The notes beneath the pieces are model-generated. The model saw nothing but the letters and a program-made list of their open reading frames with translations, was not told the DNA's origin and made no database searches. DNA of 32,971 nt from Oscillospiraceae bacterium (lineage in GTDB: Bacteria > Bacillota > Clostridia > UMGS1840 > HGM11507): contig SVKB01000024.1 of assembly GCA_015068665.1 (NCBI GenBank), forward strand, positions 1 to 32,971, given 5' to 3'. Shown piece after piece: positions 1 to 8,405 of the stretch; positions within the stretch are counted from its first letter, which is position 1, and every line of letters begins with the position of its first letter. The position numbers were made by a program, and so were the translations under genes.

Positions 1-314
1 TGCTTCTCCGGGAACTCGTATTCCAGATAGTAGCCGACCATGATGTGGTCACGCCCGAAGCGGCTGAGGTCTTTGGTGACAATGCAGTTTACTCGTCCTG
101 CATCCACATCTGCCATCATTCGCTTGAAATTCGGTCTTTCAAACGTAGTGCCACTCCATCCGTCGTCGATGTACTCGCCGACCACATGAAGCCCCTGTTC
201 CTTTGCGTACTGCTGTAAAATGGTTCGCTGGGTCTCGATGGAAACGCTGTCGCCATAATTCTCGTCATCACGGCTGAGTCTCATATATAGTGCTGTATTG
301 TACGGTTGTTTCAT
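1..314 (-). CDS. Large serine recombinase, N-terminal part (runs off left edge)
   Basis: The first 104 residues of a serine site-specific recombinase of the TnpX/TndX type, which excises and integrates elements by cutting both strands through a serine-linked intermediate. I translated the reverse strand: the nucleophile serine lies in YMRLSRDDE (about residue 14). The resolvase-domain segments YIDDGWSGTTFERPNF and VTKDLSRFGRD follow in the usual order. The start is the ATG ending at base 314, preceded by an AGGAGG-type site at about 319-325. The recombinase and zinc-ribbon domains lie outside the window. It is presumably the integrase of this element. Confidence 0.93.
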   Translation of the reverse strand, partial: MKQPYNTALYMRLSRDDENYGDSVSIETQRTILQQYAKEQGLHVVGEYIDDGWSGTTFERPNFKRMMADVDAGRVNCIVTKDLSRFGRDHIMVGYYLEYEFPEK

Positions 315-337
315 TAAAATCCTCCTGTTCGTGAAAC

Positions 338-389
338 AACCCACGCTTACAATACTTTCCTATGATACATTATACCATAAGCGTGGGTT
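338..389. repeat. Inverted repeat around the recombinase promoter
   Basis: AACCCACGCTTA at 338-349 and its exact reverse complement at 378-389 (12-base arms, 28-base gap). One arm lies between the -35 and -10 boxes and the other just after the transcription start. The motif occurs again, extended to 14 bases, near the opposite end of the element (11647-11660). It may be an operator or a recombinase/excisionase binding site. Confidence 0.75.
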
Positions 390-397
390 TGATTCAA
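369..397 (-). promoter_or_regulatory. Promoter of the serine recombinase gene
   Basis: On the minus strand, TTGAAT (397-392), a 17-base spacer and TATAAT (374-369) with an upstream TG (extended -10). The 14-base element motif at 378-391 fills most of the spacer, so whatever binds it would compete with RNA polymerase. Confidence 0.7.
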
Positions 398-407
398 TGC
401 GATTCTG

Positions 408-719
408 TTAACAATTCATCGAATTATTTGCGGATACGGTGCTTCCTGCGGCGAAACGGACAAGATTTTCGATCACCTTATCCAAGGTCTGTCCGTTGGG
501 TGAGAAGAACTCCGTTACCTTGGTGCGGGTATTGCCGTTGTAGTAGTAAAGCGTACCGTCAAGCTCGGTGCCGTAATAACCTCGTTCCTTGTTTGCGATA
601 AATCGTTCCTCCCATTCTTTTTCCCACTTTTTGATTACCGCTGCAGGCGGATCAAAGATCATATCAAAGCAGGCGCAAAGGTCGATGGGTTCGTATGCGG
701 TGGTGATTTCGTTGGTCAT
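408..719 (-). CDS. Small mobile-element protein, TnpW-like C-terminus
   Basis: A 103-residue protein. Residues from about 54 on (GTLYYYNGNTRTKVTEFF, then LDKVIENLVRF) resemble the short transposon-encoded TnpW family, whose members have a GxTxYxVxxxFS pattern followed by a helix of the type (E/D)KIxRLI. The N-terminal half is acidic and aromatic-rich and I do not recognise it. It starts 11 bases after the relaxase stop with an AAGGAGG site, so it is the last gene of the mob operon before the recombinase. Function is unknown; the TnpW assignment is from memory of the pattern only. Confidence 0.6.
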   Translation of the reverse strand: MTNEITTAYEPIDLCACFDMIFDPPAAVIKKWEKEWEERFIANKERGYYGTELDGTLYYYNGNTRTKVTEFFSPNGQTLDKVIENLVRFAAGSTVSANNSMNC

Positions 720-730
720 TCAATTCCTCC

Positions 731-2215
731 TTATCGTTCATTCTGATGATGACGTTTTTTGTTCTGTTCCGAAAGCTGCTGTCTTTCGTTTTCGGCACTT
801 CTGACCGCAAGCGTGACTTGACGCAGATTGCGTACATCGTCACGCAGAACTTCCATTTCTGTCTGCATGGAAGCATACTCGGCTTCCAATGCGGCAGCAT
901 CCTTTCTCCATTTCGTCAGCGGCAACTTTCCGTCATGGAAATGCGGTTTCAGCTTGCGCTCGGCGGCGTAATACTTCCGAAGCTCGCTTTCGTGTTCTTC
1001 CTTGAATTTGTCTTTTTTGCCCTTGAACTTGATGCGATACCATTCATCGTAAATGGGCTTGGTGTCTGCATAGTTCTGTGCCTGTCGCAGAAGCTCGGCT
1101 GTTTCTTTCATCTTCGCTTCAACGGATTTACAGGCGGCAGATCGGGCATCCAATTTTTCCTGCTGTGTAGATACCCTTGCTTCCAGATCGGCAACGGTAC
1201 GCAGATTGTTTTCGCTGATATAATTCACAAGCTGGCTCATGTTTTTGAGATTGCCTACCTTGCCGTAGACACTCCATGCACCGGCGTTGCGTTTGCTGTA
1301 ATAATCGGTGATGATTTCCGCAAGGGTGGGTTCCTTCGTTGCTTTCAGCTCACGGTTGATCTCACGGATGGCAGCGAACAGTTCACTCAGCATAGCGGCG
1401 ATATTCTTTCTCATGCTGTTAATGCGGCGAATCCATCTGTTCATATCGCCCTTATCCGTGCGGATGCCTTTTGCTTCCATTGCACGAACAGTTACACCCT
1501 CATGGACGGTGGGCAGTTGGTCGATACCTTGTCGCTCATAGCTGCGGTGGTCGATCCGACAGTCCAACTCCTTTTCCGCAAATTTCTGATTACACAAATC
1601 AGCCCATGCTTTCCGCCAATGTTCCAAGGTATCAGGACTGCCCCAATCGGTAGTAGGCACAGCGTTGAATACATAGTTTCCTGCTTCGTCCCGGATGCGT
1701 TCACCATGCTCGTCCAACAGATATTCCCGCCGCTGCTTTTTGCCCCATCTGCCTTGTTCATCCAGAGGACGGATGGGACACATGACATGGAAGTGAGGAT
1801 TGGAAATGCCGCCGTCCTCCTTGTCGGGGGAATGAACAGCGAAGTCCACCACCATGCCACGGCGCACAAACTGCTCCAATAAAAATTGCCTTGCAAGCTC
1901 GATATTCTCCTGTATGGAAAACTCGTTTTGCAAAGCAATGTCAAAGCTGTATGCAAGCTGCGCTTTCTTTCCCCGTTCCGCTTTCTCCACCTCATTCCAT
2001 AAGGTTTCTCTGTCAGAGAAAGAGTGTGGGGCATGGGGCGGCAGCAGGATTTCCGAACAGATTACGCCGCCCTTTTTTGTGTAGTCACTGTCCTCGCCAT
2101 AGTATTCGCTGTGCAGCTTTTCGCCGGAGCGATAGGCGGCAGACGCAATAGCGGATTGTCCTGCGCTTCGCTTGATTTGTGTAACATGAAAATGATATAG
2201 TGCGATACTCAACAC
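731..2215 (-). CDS. MobA/MobL-family relaxase (MOBQ type)
   Basis: A 494-residue relaxase that would nick oriT and pilot the single strand during mobilization. The N-terminus has the family signature, with SAIASAAYRSGEKL at about 20-33. The metal-binding HxH motif is in NPHFHVM (N139, H141, H143). A long coiled-coil, charged C-terminal half follows, as is usual for Gram-positive MobA/MobL proteins. Its start ATG overlaps the end of the DUF3847 gene by 7 bases, implying translational coupling. An IncQ-like oriT about 560 bases upstream is the expected substrate. Confidence 0.92.
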   Translation of the reverse strand: MLSIALYHFHVTQIKRSAGQSAIASAAYRSGEKLHSEYYGEDSDYTKKGGVICSEILLPPHAPHSFSDRETLWNEVEKAERGKKAQLAYSFDIALQNEFSIQENIELARQFLLEQFVRRGMVVDFAVHSPDKEDGGISNPHFHVMCPIRPLDEQGRWGKKQRREYLLDEHGERIRDEAGNYVFNAVPTTDWGSPDTLEHWRKAWADLCNQKFAEKELDCRIDHRSYERQGIDQLPTVHEGVTVRAMEAKGIRTDKGDMNRWIRRINSMRKNIAAMLSELFAAIREINRELKATKEPTLAEIITDYYSKRNAGAWSVYGKVGNLKNMSQLVNYISENNLRTVADLEARVSTQQEKLDARSAACKSVEAKMKETAELLRQAQNYADTKPIYDEWYRIKFKGKKDKFKEEHESELRKYYAAERKLKPHFHDGKLPLTKWRKDAAALEAEYASMQTEMEVLRDDVRNLRQVTLAVRSAENERQQLSEQNKKRHHQNER

Positions 2216-2526
2216 CTCTCTTTCTGTTCAGCCCGGTTGTGTTCGTTGACCGCTTCCATAAGCAAGCCCTTGACCTCCGGGACGGCAAGGGCTTTTTCCG
2301 CAAAGGCGTAAAACTCGGTTTCTGTCAAAACCTTTGTCAGCGGTGCGACGCTTTCAATGGCTCCGCCACGGGTGATAAGGTGGTGCGCCCGCTTGCGCCG
2401 ATCTCCTTTTTCGTAGTAGGTGATGCGGTTTTCAATCTGCTGTTTTTTGTGTTGGAGCTGCGAGAGCTTGCGTTCATTTTCCGCTTTCTCGGCTTCCAGT
2501 TCGGGGATGGTTTTCTGTTTTGCCAT
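2209..2526 (-). CDS. DUF3847-domain mobilization-associated protein
   Basis: A 105-residue protein, start MAKQKTIPELEAEKAENERK. It is a basic N-terminal coiled coil followed by RKRAHHLITRGGAIES, the conserved core of DUF3847 proteins encoded just upstream of MobA/MobL relaxases. The upstream in-frame extension is discarded: the ATG at 2526 has AGGAGG at the right distance, and the extension would run through the hairpin-rich leader. Position and size suggest an accessory nicking protein analogous to MobC, which is inference. Confidence 0.82.
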   Translation of the reverse strand: MAKQKTIPELEAEKAENERKLSQLQHKKQQIENRITYYEKGDRRKRAHHLITRGGAIESVAPLTKVLTETEFYAFAEKALAVPEVKGLLMEAVNEHNRAEQKERC

Positions 2527-2560
2527 AGTACATGACCTCCTTATTTTTGATGTGGGGATA

Positions 2561-2596
2561 TAAAAAGACCGCCTACCGAAGATCGGTAAACGGTCT
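2561..2596 (-). terminator. Hairpin with T-run upstream of the DUF3847 gene
   Basis: Read on the minus strand, AGACCG and CGGTCT bracket an inner stem with a three-base loop, and the structure ends in TTTTTA. It lies 40-75 bases before the DUF3847 start, so it either isolates the mob operon from upstream transcription or attenuates it. Confidence 0.6.
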
Positions 2597-2618
2597 ATGT
2601 AAGGTGTTCGATTTTCAG

Positions 2619-2666
2619 ACTTGTCGTTTGGGAATGGTTTGTCAAAACCGTTTCCAAATGACAAGT
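2619..2666. other. Long hairpin in the transfer region
   Basis: As plus-strand single-stranded DNA or RNA it pairs ACTTGTC... (2619-2640) with ...GACAAGT (2645-2666), giving about 22 base pairs, including a few G-T pairs, around the four-base loop GTCA. It sits between the DUF3847 gene and oriT. It could be a single-strand origin or relaxosome structure, or an RNA attenuator. Confidence 0.65.
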
Positions 2667-2723
2667 ACGCAGGGATAGGCGAAGCCGCAAGGGGTACAGC
2701 CCCTTGTACGGAACGAAGTGACG

Positions 2724-2756
2724 CAAAACAGCCCGGACTTCAATCGTCCGGGCTGT
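2724..2756 (-). terminator. Terminator after the defence operon
   Basis: Perfect 11-base arms ACAGCCCGGAC (2728-2738) and GTCCGGGCTGT (2746-2756) around a seven-base loop. On the minus strand the stem is followed by TTTT. It lies about 70 bases downstream of the ATPase stop, past oriT. A second hairpin with 7-base arms (CAAGGGG and CCCCTTG, 2688-2706) follows. Confidence 0.6.
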
Positions 2757-2774
2757 CTGCCTCGCAGAGCGCAC

Positions 2775-2821
2775 ATACAGGGCTTGACCCTGTATAGAAG
2801 TGCGCCCTTTGTTCCAAAGGG
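2775..2821 (+). other. oriT: oriT of the IncQ / pSK41 type
   Basis: An inverted repeat (ATACAGGG 2775-2782, CCCTGTAT 2788-2795) is followed at once by AGAAGTGCGCCCTTT. The core AAGTGCGCCCT is the nic region shared by RSF1010/R1162, pIP501 and pSK41/pGO1-type origins, which are cut by MOBQ-like relaxases; by analogy the nick lies between G2804 and C2805. A second palindrome (CCCTTTG-N3-CAAAGGG, 2805-2821) begins at the nic point. The cognate MobA/MobL gene is immediately downstream on the opposite strand. Confidence 0.8.
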
Positions 2822-2823
2822 AC

Positions 2824-4983
2824 TTATAAAGTGCTGATGAAAGTAATAAGATCAGTTCTTTCTTTTCCAAGTGCTTGATCGGTAATATCAATAGCAGGTT
2901 GGAAAATACTTAGGTTTCCCTCGAAATGGTTAAACTCATTGATGAGCGTCTTTTTCGATGTTAGGCGAATACGGTTGCGAATTTGTTCGACATCATTTTC
3001 ATCGGGATATGCAGCCGATATTATCTGCCCAAGTTGTTCATGACGGGTGGTGTCAATCCCAAACTTTTCAACGAGATTTTTCTCAACCATAAGCCGAAGA
3101 AATAGATACACAAACGAATGACGCAATGTTCTATCCAACAAAGGAAATCTCTCAGTATCAAGCAAGTGAACTCCATCAACAGTTTTGCCAAGGATATCTG
3201 TTACCGACACCTCATAAGAATCGGGAAGATGTTCTGGATGCGCTCCGAACAATTCAGTATACGCTCTCGCAATATCCACCTTTTCTGTTTTATACCCATG
3301 CATCACTTGGGTCAGAGACTCAAATAACGGTCTGTTGCAAATGATGTTTGCATACCCTCGCATAAAGGGAATCATGGAGATAAGAAACAGTTCTCGATTA
3401 ACGACATGGCGGGGAACACTTTCTCTAAATGCAGTCAGGAGTTTTTCAAGACTGATAAGCATTTCCTGCTCGTTGTTTTTCAGAGGAATAAAACCGTTAA
3501 GTTCTCCGTCCGTATTATTTAACAGATACAGCTTGAAACAGCGTCTGTACTGCCCATCAAGCAATCGAATTAAATCTGTATTATGAGTCAGCACAATACG
3601 CTTCTTGTGGTGCAGCATTTTTACAATCGCATAAACGACTTTGTTCTTGTAGATAGAATCAAAACTGGACACAGGATCATCAATCACAACTATTGGACAT
3701 TCAGAATTCTTTGCTTTCAGAAATTCAAATGTTAGCGAAAGAAAATTTTGCTCTCCTGTACTCAACGGAAGTTCATCTCTTGTTTTTCCGAGGAATTCTT
3801 GATTCGAAAGATAAATCCGCAGTCGTCTGTTTTCATCTCGTTCAATGGTAAGCGGCTTACTCATGCTATTGCTGATTATCTCCTGAATATAGAGATAATC
3901 TTCATCTGCTATATCAGGTCTTTCAGCAATAATACGCTGGTACTCAGTATGGTGGGCAATGAGTTCGCTTCCATTTACGATCTCAACGACTCCATTCTCA
4001 ATAAGTGTGCCATACAATTCCTTGTATGCCGACAGTTCTCTGACCAAATCGGAAATCGCTTCGGTGTTACCACTTGCAACCGCATCTAAAAGACTCGCCT
4101 TTATGCCGAACGGATCGGAAGTTGGAACAAGTGGAATTGTTTGCTCTATCGCTTCTTTAATCTTTTCTTCTAATGCATCAAGTGTCGCTTGTCGATGGGC
4201 TGTTTTGGCTGCTAACAGAGCCTCCCAGTCAATATCCTCATTATCACACACGATACATTTATCTTTGTGGAAGCGAGAGAGAATTCCAATTGCTTCGGTG
4301 TTTTCTTCAATCTCATGAACATGAGTGTTGGGAGAGATTTCAGCACCGACCAATGCTTCCAGTTGCTTTATGATTGACCGCTTGTTTGCCCAGTCGCCCT
4401 GAACAAAAGCGAGCTTGTCAGGAGTATATTCTGGAATATCACGATGTTCCAGAGAGGTTAATAAAGCTACAAGAGCATCAGTCGTATAACGATTCCCCTT
4501 TGACTTGCTGTTAGCACAATCTTTTATAAAAGCAGCCAACTCAGCGTTGGAAATCAATTCAATTAACAAGCTGTTACCGGCGGAAATGCCAAAAGTGTTC
4601 TTGATGAGAGATAAAATAGCGGAAACAACCGCATTGCGATCTGCAGCGACTTGATCTTGCAATTCGAATTCATGCCGGATATTATCGCCGAGAAAGAAAT
4701 CACGAGTTTCACCGGAAATGATGTTACGATTGTTTTGGTCGTTTATAATATGAAAAACTTCAGCCCCTGCCTGATAATCTGTTCCATCAAGAGAGAACTC
4801 GATTTTAGTGTTTGGGGTATCGCCTAAAACTTTGATGAGACTTGTTTTTCCCGTTCCATTCGGACCATAGACAACAGCTATTTCTTCGGATTGCGGAAAA
4901 ATAATCTCATTGTTGCGGACAAGGGGGCTGAAATCCCGTGTAAAGATATCTCCGCTTTCGATTTTCTTAAATACGAGCGACAT
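2824..4983 (-). CDS. ABC/SMC-type (AAA_13-like) ATPase of a defence cassette
   Basis: A 719-residue ATPase. It has Walker A GPNGTGKT (residues 40-47), a zinc-hook-like CIVC pair (C243, C246) between helical arms, the ABC signature LSTGEQ (407-412) and Walker B VVIDDPVSSFDS (D435, D436), then an H-loop THNTD. The layout and the DDPVSSFD sequence match RloC/PrrC-like, PtuA-like and RecF-like ATPases of anti-phage systems. It starts 27 bases after the HNH gene with an AGGAGG site and is the last gene of the operon. It probably senses or remodels DNA and licenses the HNH nuclease. No nuclease motif is evident in it. Confidence 0.85.
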   Translation of the reverse strand: MSLVFKKIESGDIFTRDFSPLVRNNEIIFPQSEEIAVVYGPNGTGKTSLIKVLGDTPNTKIEFSLDGTDYQAGAEVFHIINDQNNRNIISGETRDFFLGDNIRHEFELQDQVAADRNAVVSAILSLIKNTFGISAGNSLLIELISNAELAAFIKDCANSKSKGNRYTTDALVALLTSLEHRDIPEYTPDKLAFVQGDWANKRSIIKQLEALVGAEISPNTHVHEIEENTEAIGILSRFHKDKCIVCDNEDIDWEALLAAKTAHRQATLDALEEKIKEAIEQTIPLVPTSDPFGIKASLLDAVASGNTEAISDLVRELSAYKELYGTLIENGVVEIVNGSELIAHHTEYQRIIAERPDIADEDYLYIQEIISNSMSKPLTIERDENRRLRIYLSNQEFLGKTRDELPLSTGEQNFLSLTFEFLKAKNSECPIVVIDDPVSSFDSIYKNKVVYAIVKMLHHKKRIVLTHNTDLIRLLDGQYRRCFKLYLLNNTDGELNGFIPLKNNEQEMLISLEKLLTAFRESVPRHVVNRELFLISMIPFMRGYANIICNRPLFESLTQVMHGYKTEKVDIARAYTELFGAHPEHLPDSYEVSVTDILGKTVDGVHLLDTERFPLLDRTLRHSFVYLFLRLMVEKNLVEKFGIDTTRHEQLGQIISAAYPDENDVEQIRNRIRLTSKKTLINEFNHFEGNLSIFQPAIDITDQALGKERTDLITFISTL

Positions 4984-5010
4984 TATCTTTGTAACCTCCT
5001 ATATCCAAAA

Positions 5011-6261
5011 TTACATACCGTTATAGTTCTCCCAACGCCACCTGATAAAATCACGATTGGTAAAGTCGGGAAGTACAATTCTCGGTGGAATAGTAGCACC
5101 ATAGTCCATCCGAGCTCTTGTAGACAGTTCGACTACGCCTGTTTCGGAAATGCGAAGATGTCCAGCATCAAACAGCGTATGAATGTCCGTTCTCATTGCA
5201 AATCCATTTGCAACGGTATCTTCGCCGTTGTATTTGAACGGCTTGATATGTGCAGCTTCAAGCACTTCCGGCATAGTGACATTTGTAATAATGCACCGCT
5301 GGCAAGCAGCAAGAACATCGTGGCGGAATTTGGCTTGGTTGGGGCGACTGATTCTGAAATTCTGAACTCGTTTGCGTTCCACTTCCGATGCAACTTCGCT
5401 TGTGCGAATCTGTTCCAAGATCATTTGCAGAGAAGCATCAGTAATCGGGGTGGCAAGAATTTCAGCAATCTCAGATTCGATAAGAGCATTGATATGATAT
5501 TGTTCAGCATCTCTCGCCACGCCATCAGCCTTTTCTAAGTAGCCGTAGTTTTCGAGGAACAGCAAATATTCTCTGGCAATACGAAAATCGTTAGCACCTT
5601 CGCAACAATCAGGCCAATCAGCAATGGTAATCTCGCCAGAGCGATACCAAAGAATAAAATTCACATAGTCAGCAAGCTGAGCGTGACAGCCGGAAAGCGG
5701 TATAATAATCTTCGTCAGCTCTGTGGTAGTCAAGAAGCCTTGTCCTCTCTTTTTTAGTTCCATAATCACCGACAGAATAATTCTGAGAGGATAGATGATT
5801 AAGCTGTGGCTTTCCCAATTCAAACATTCCGCCGCAGTTTGGATATGACTGTTCGGCAATTTGAAAGTCTGGACGGTTATTGCAGAAAACTCTGTCTGAG
5901 AAATATCGTGCTCAGCAACTCGGCGTCCAAAATCGGTAAGACGAATCAATCCTCGGCTGTCATCGGGGATTAGTCCAACGGCTTTCCAATATTGACCGGA
6001 ATTTCGAATAATGTTTCGTTCACCGGTTCGCCTTGCCAGATCAACACCAATGGAGTCGCTTATATCATTCGATAGCTCAACAAGCTCATCAGCAAATTCC
6101 TGCGAACTGTATTTCAATCCACGACCTTCCAACTTTTTCATACGGAAAAGAACGCCCAGTAAGATAACAGGGTCGTTGATACCCTCGGTGCATTGTAAGC
6201 AAGCCCATTTCCACTTGAAATCAGGGAATGGTTTTACAGGGACAAAATCTTTTGATAACAT
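5011..6261 (-). CDS. HNH restriction endonuclease (HNH_2-type C-terminus)
   Basis: A 416-residue protein. The last 100 or so residues form an HNH_2-type nuclease domain: EAAHIKPFKYNGED (H338), then NGFAMRTDIHTLFDAGHL, which supplies the asparagine and distal histidine of the motif. The N-terminal 300 residues look like winged-helix or helical target-recognition material (TDFGRRVAE is winged-helix-like) but I cannot name the family. The ATG follows the stop of the second methyltransferase with no gap. Placement after two modification methylases makes it the probable restriction nuclease. A modification-dependent nuclease is the alternative. Confidence 0.85.
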   Translation of the reverse strand: MLSKDFVPVKPFPDFKWKWACLQCTEGINDPVILLGVLFRMKKLEGRGLKYSSQEFADELVELSNDISDSIGVDLARRTGERNIIRNSGQYWKAVGLIPDDSRGLIRLTDFGRRVAEHDISQTEFSAITVQTFKLPNSHIQTAAECLNWESHSLIIYPLRIILSVIMELKKRGQGFLTTTELTKIIIPLSGCHAQLADYVNFILWYRSGEITIADWPDCCEGANDFRIAREYLLFLENYGYLEKADGVARDAEQYHINALIESEIAEILATPITDASLQMILEQIRTSEVASEVERKRVQNFRISRPNQAKFRHDVLAACQRCIITNVTMPEVLEAAHIKPFKYNGEDTVANGFAMRTDIHTLFDAGHLRISETGVVELSTRARMDYGATIPPRIVLPDFTNRDFIRWRWENYNGM

Positions 6262-7194
6262 TTACTTGTCACTCCCTTCGTATTGATTGAAAACATTTGC
6301 AACGGCATAACCAAGCAATGGCGGGACTGCGTTTCCGATCTGACGGTACACAGATGAGCGATTGCCGGAAAACTCATAATCTAACGGAAAGCTCTGTACC
6401 GCTGCCAATTCACGACAAGACATTCTTCTCTGAGCATTTGGATGGGGCAGGATTACAACTCCACCTTTGTTATCGCCACGGGCAGTAACAGTTGGAGCAG
6501 GCTTTTCGGGATCTAATGCTCTATGCCCAAGATAACCGTTAAATTGTAGTTTATATTTTGAGTAATCATGATTTGGCAGGTCGTTAGGGAGATCAGGATC
6601 AGGAATAACTGACATTGCTTCTCCAACGCTGACCCATTTCGGCAAACCATCCTCCCCGTCCTTGCTGTTAGTAGGATTAGGAAAAATGTACTCGAAGTTA
6701 ATATCGTTGCGAACACCAATAATAATTACTCTTTGTCGTGTCTGTGGAACACCATAATCAGCGGCATTAAGCACTCGATAGCTCACCTTATATCCAAGGG
6801 ATGAAAAATCACTCAAAATCATTTGAAAGACTGTCCCCTTAGCTAAGTTTGTAAGCCCTTTAACATTTTCGGCTAAAAAGAATTTCGGCTTCTTTGCATC
6901 AATTACTCGGATTAGCTGCTTATATAAAGCGTTGCGCTCATCCGCTTCATGACGCTTCATGTTGGCAACAGAAAAACCCTGACAAGGAAATCCGCCGATG
7001 ATAATGTCACACTCAGGAATTTCTTCTGCATCAATTTTTGATATATCTTCGCAGACAATGTGATCGCCCAAATTATGCTTGTAGGTTTCAACGGCATCCT
7101 CATACAAATCATTTGCCCAAATGATTTCATGACCAGCCATTTTGAAACCTAAGTCAAGCCCTCCGGCTCCACTAAAAAGTGATACTACTCTCAT
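6262..7194 (-). CDS. DNA cytosine-5 methyltransferase, second of pair
   Basis: 310 residues with the C5-methylase motifs in order: I LFSGAGGLDLG, IV GGFPCQGFS (catalytic C71), VI ENVKG, VIII QTRQRVIIIG and X RQIGNAVP. It should methylate cytosine in the recognition site of the system using S-adenosylmethionine. It overlaps the first methylase by the four bases ATGA. It aligns without gaps with that methylase through motif IV but differs in the variable region before motif IX, where target specificity lies. The pair arose by duplication and may modify the two strands of an asymmetric site. Confidence 0.95.
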   Translation of the reverse strand: MRVVSLFSGAGGLDLGFKMAGHEIIWANDLYEDAVETYKHNLGDHIVCEDISKIDAEEIPECDIIIGGFPCQGFSVANMKRHEADERNALYKQLIRVIDAKKPKFFLAENVKGLTNLAKGTVFQMILSDFSSLGYKVSYRVLNAADYGVPQTRQRVIIIGVRNDINFEYIFPNPTNSKDGEDGLPKWVSVGEAMSVIPDPDLPNDLPNHDYSKYKLQFNGYLGHRALDPEKPAPTVTARGDNKGGVVILPHPNAQRRMSCRELAAVQSFPLDYEFSGNRSSVYRQIGNAVPPLLGYAVANVFNQYEGSDK

Positions 7195-8126
7195 ACGATT
7201 TCTTCCTTTTCAAGTCTCATCAATTCTGTTCCAAGTTTTCGGGCGAACATAACAGGGACAGCATTTCCGATCTGACGATAACAAGAGTTCATTGTTCCTA
7301 CGAAATGAAAATCTTCCGGGAAAGTCTGAACACTTGCGCTCTCACGGATCGTCAATCTGCGCTTTCCATTATAATGTGGGATGGCACAAACGCCACCTTT
7401 TCCGTTTCCTCGTGCAAGAACAGTGGGGGACGGCTTATCGGGATCAGTTTCTCTATGTCCCGTGAAATTACGATACTCCACTTTGTAAGCCGAGTAGATA
7501 TGATTGAGGACATTGTTTTCTTCATCGGGGTTAGGAAAATGATCAATCGCCTCTTTGATCGACACCCATTTTTGTAGCTCACCGTTTTTAGAGTGAGTAG
7601 GCTGCGGAAATACAAAGCGTAATTCCTCTCCTAAATCTACTCGCTGTCCAATAATGATAACTCTTTGTCTTGTCTGCGGAACACCATAGTTCGCCATATT
7701 CACAAGATTAACCGATGTGATATAGCCAGCGGCTTCAAAATCAGCCACAATTTGCTTAATCGCTTCACCCTTGCCAAGGCTAAGAATTCCTTTTACATTT
7801 TCCGCAATGAAATATTTAGGCTGCTTTATTTTGATTGTATTGTAGAAAAAACGGTAAAGCTGGTTTCTATCATCTTCAAGTGTTCTCAACCTGTTGGCTT
7901 GTGAGAATCCCTGACAAGGAAATCCACCAACAACAACATCAGCATCAGGTAATGTGGAAATATCAATGTTCTTAATGTCATCGCAGATAATATGATCTCC
8001 GATATTTTCTTTGTAGGTTGCCACAGCATCCTTATCAATATCATTAGCCCAGATAACAGTGTTGCCAGCTTGAATCAAACCCAAGTCCAATCCTCCAGCT
8101 CCACTAAATAGCGAAATGATTTTCAT
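7191..8126 (-). CDS. DNA cytosine-5 methyltransferase, first of pair
   Basis: 311 residues with all key C5-methylase motifs: LFSGAGGLDLG at the N-terminus, GGFPCQGFS with catalytic C71, ENVKG, QTRQRVIIIG and RQIGNAVP. It is the first enzyme gene after the small XRE regulator (21-base gap with an AGGAG site), so modification would be made before restriction. Its stop overlaps the start of the second methylase. Same fold and motif spacing as its neighbour but only moderate overall similarity, so the duplication is not recent. Confidence 0.95.
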   Translation of the reverse strand: MKIISLFSGAGGLDLGLIQAGNTVIWANDIDKDAVATYKENIGDHIICDDIKNIDISTLPDADVVVGGFPCQGFSQANRLRTLEDDRNQLYRFFYNTIKIKQPKYFIAENVKGILSLGKGEAIKQIVADFEAAGYITSVNLVNMANYGVPQTRQRVIIIGQRVDLGEELRFVFPQPTHSKNGELQKWVSIKEAIDHFPNPDEENNVLNHIYSAYKVEYRNFTGHRETDPDKPSPTVLARGNGKGGVCAIPHYNGKRRLTIRESASVQTFPEDFHFVGTMNSCYRQIGNAVPVMFARKLGTELMRLEKEEIV

Positions 8127-8147
8127 AACAGTTTCTCCTATGCTCGG

Positions 8148-8375
8148 TTAATCAGCGTTATTTTTGTCCGCCGTAATACATATCTCAAACAACTCATCGA
8201 GCGAACATTTAAATAGCTGGCATAGTTTCTCGACTGTATCATAATCAATGCGCGTAGCTTTATCGTTATATAAGTTGGAAATAGTATTTCGTGACAATCC
8301 CGTCTGCTTATGCACATCCTGGATTGAAAAACGGTTCTTGCCCATAAGCGTTGATAGATTGCAATGTACCGACAT
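8148..8375 (-). CDS. XRE-family HTH regulator (controller-like)
   Basis: A 75-residue Cro/C1-type HTH protein. The helices lie in FSIQDVHKQTGLSRNTISNL and the tail YDTVEKLCQLFKCSLDELFE is the usual end of the HTH_26/HTH_3 fold. The start is the second methionine (MSVHCNL): the first possible ATG overlaps the GGGAGG that serves as ribosome binding site for the second. It is the first gene of the cassette and has a palindrome over its own -35 box, so it probably autoregulates and times methylase and nuclease expression like restriction-modification C proteins. Confidence 0.85.
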   Translation of the reverse strand: MSVHCNLSTLMGKNRFSIQDVHKQTGLSRNTISNLYNDKATRIDYDTVEKLCQLFKCSLDELFEICITADKNNAD

Positions 8376-8405
8376 GGTTTTTCCTCCCATTTGCAGATTT
8401 ATTAT

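Noticed and set aside
746..1882. 378-codon open frame on the plus strand
   Set aside because: It is antisense to the MobA/MobL relaxase, has no family motif and no ribosome binding site; a shadow of the real gene.
2595..2891. 98-codon open frame on the minus strand covering the oriT region
   Set aside because: It runs through the oriT, two palindromes and a terminator and overlaps the end of the ATPase gene; its composition follows the hairpins, not a protein.
2824..6261. Calling the HNH plus ATPase pair a plain Septu (PtuAB) or McrBC system
   Set aside because: No McrB GTPase motif is present, the HNH protein is much longer than PtuB, and two methylases share the operon; left as a composite, unnamed system.
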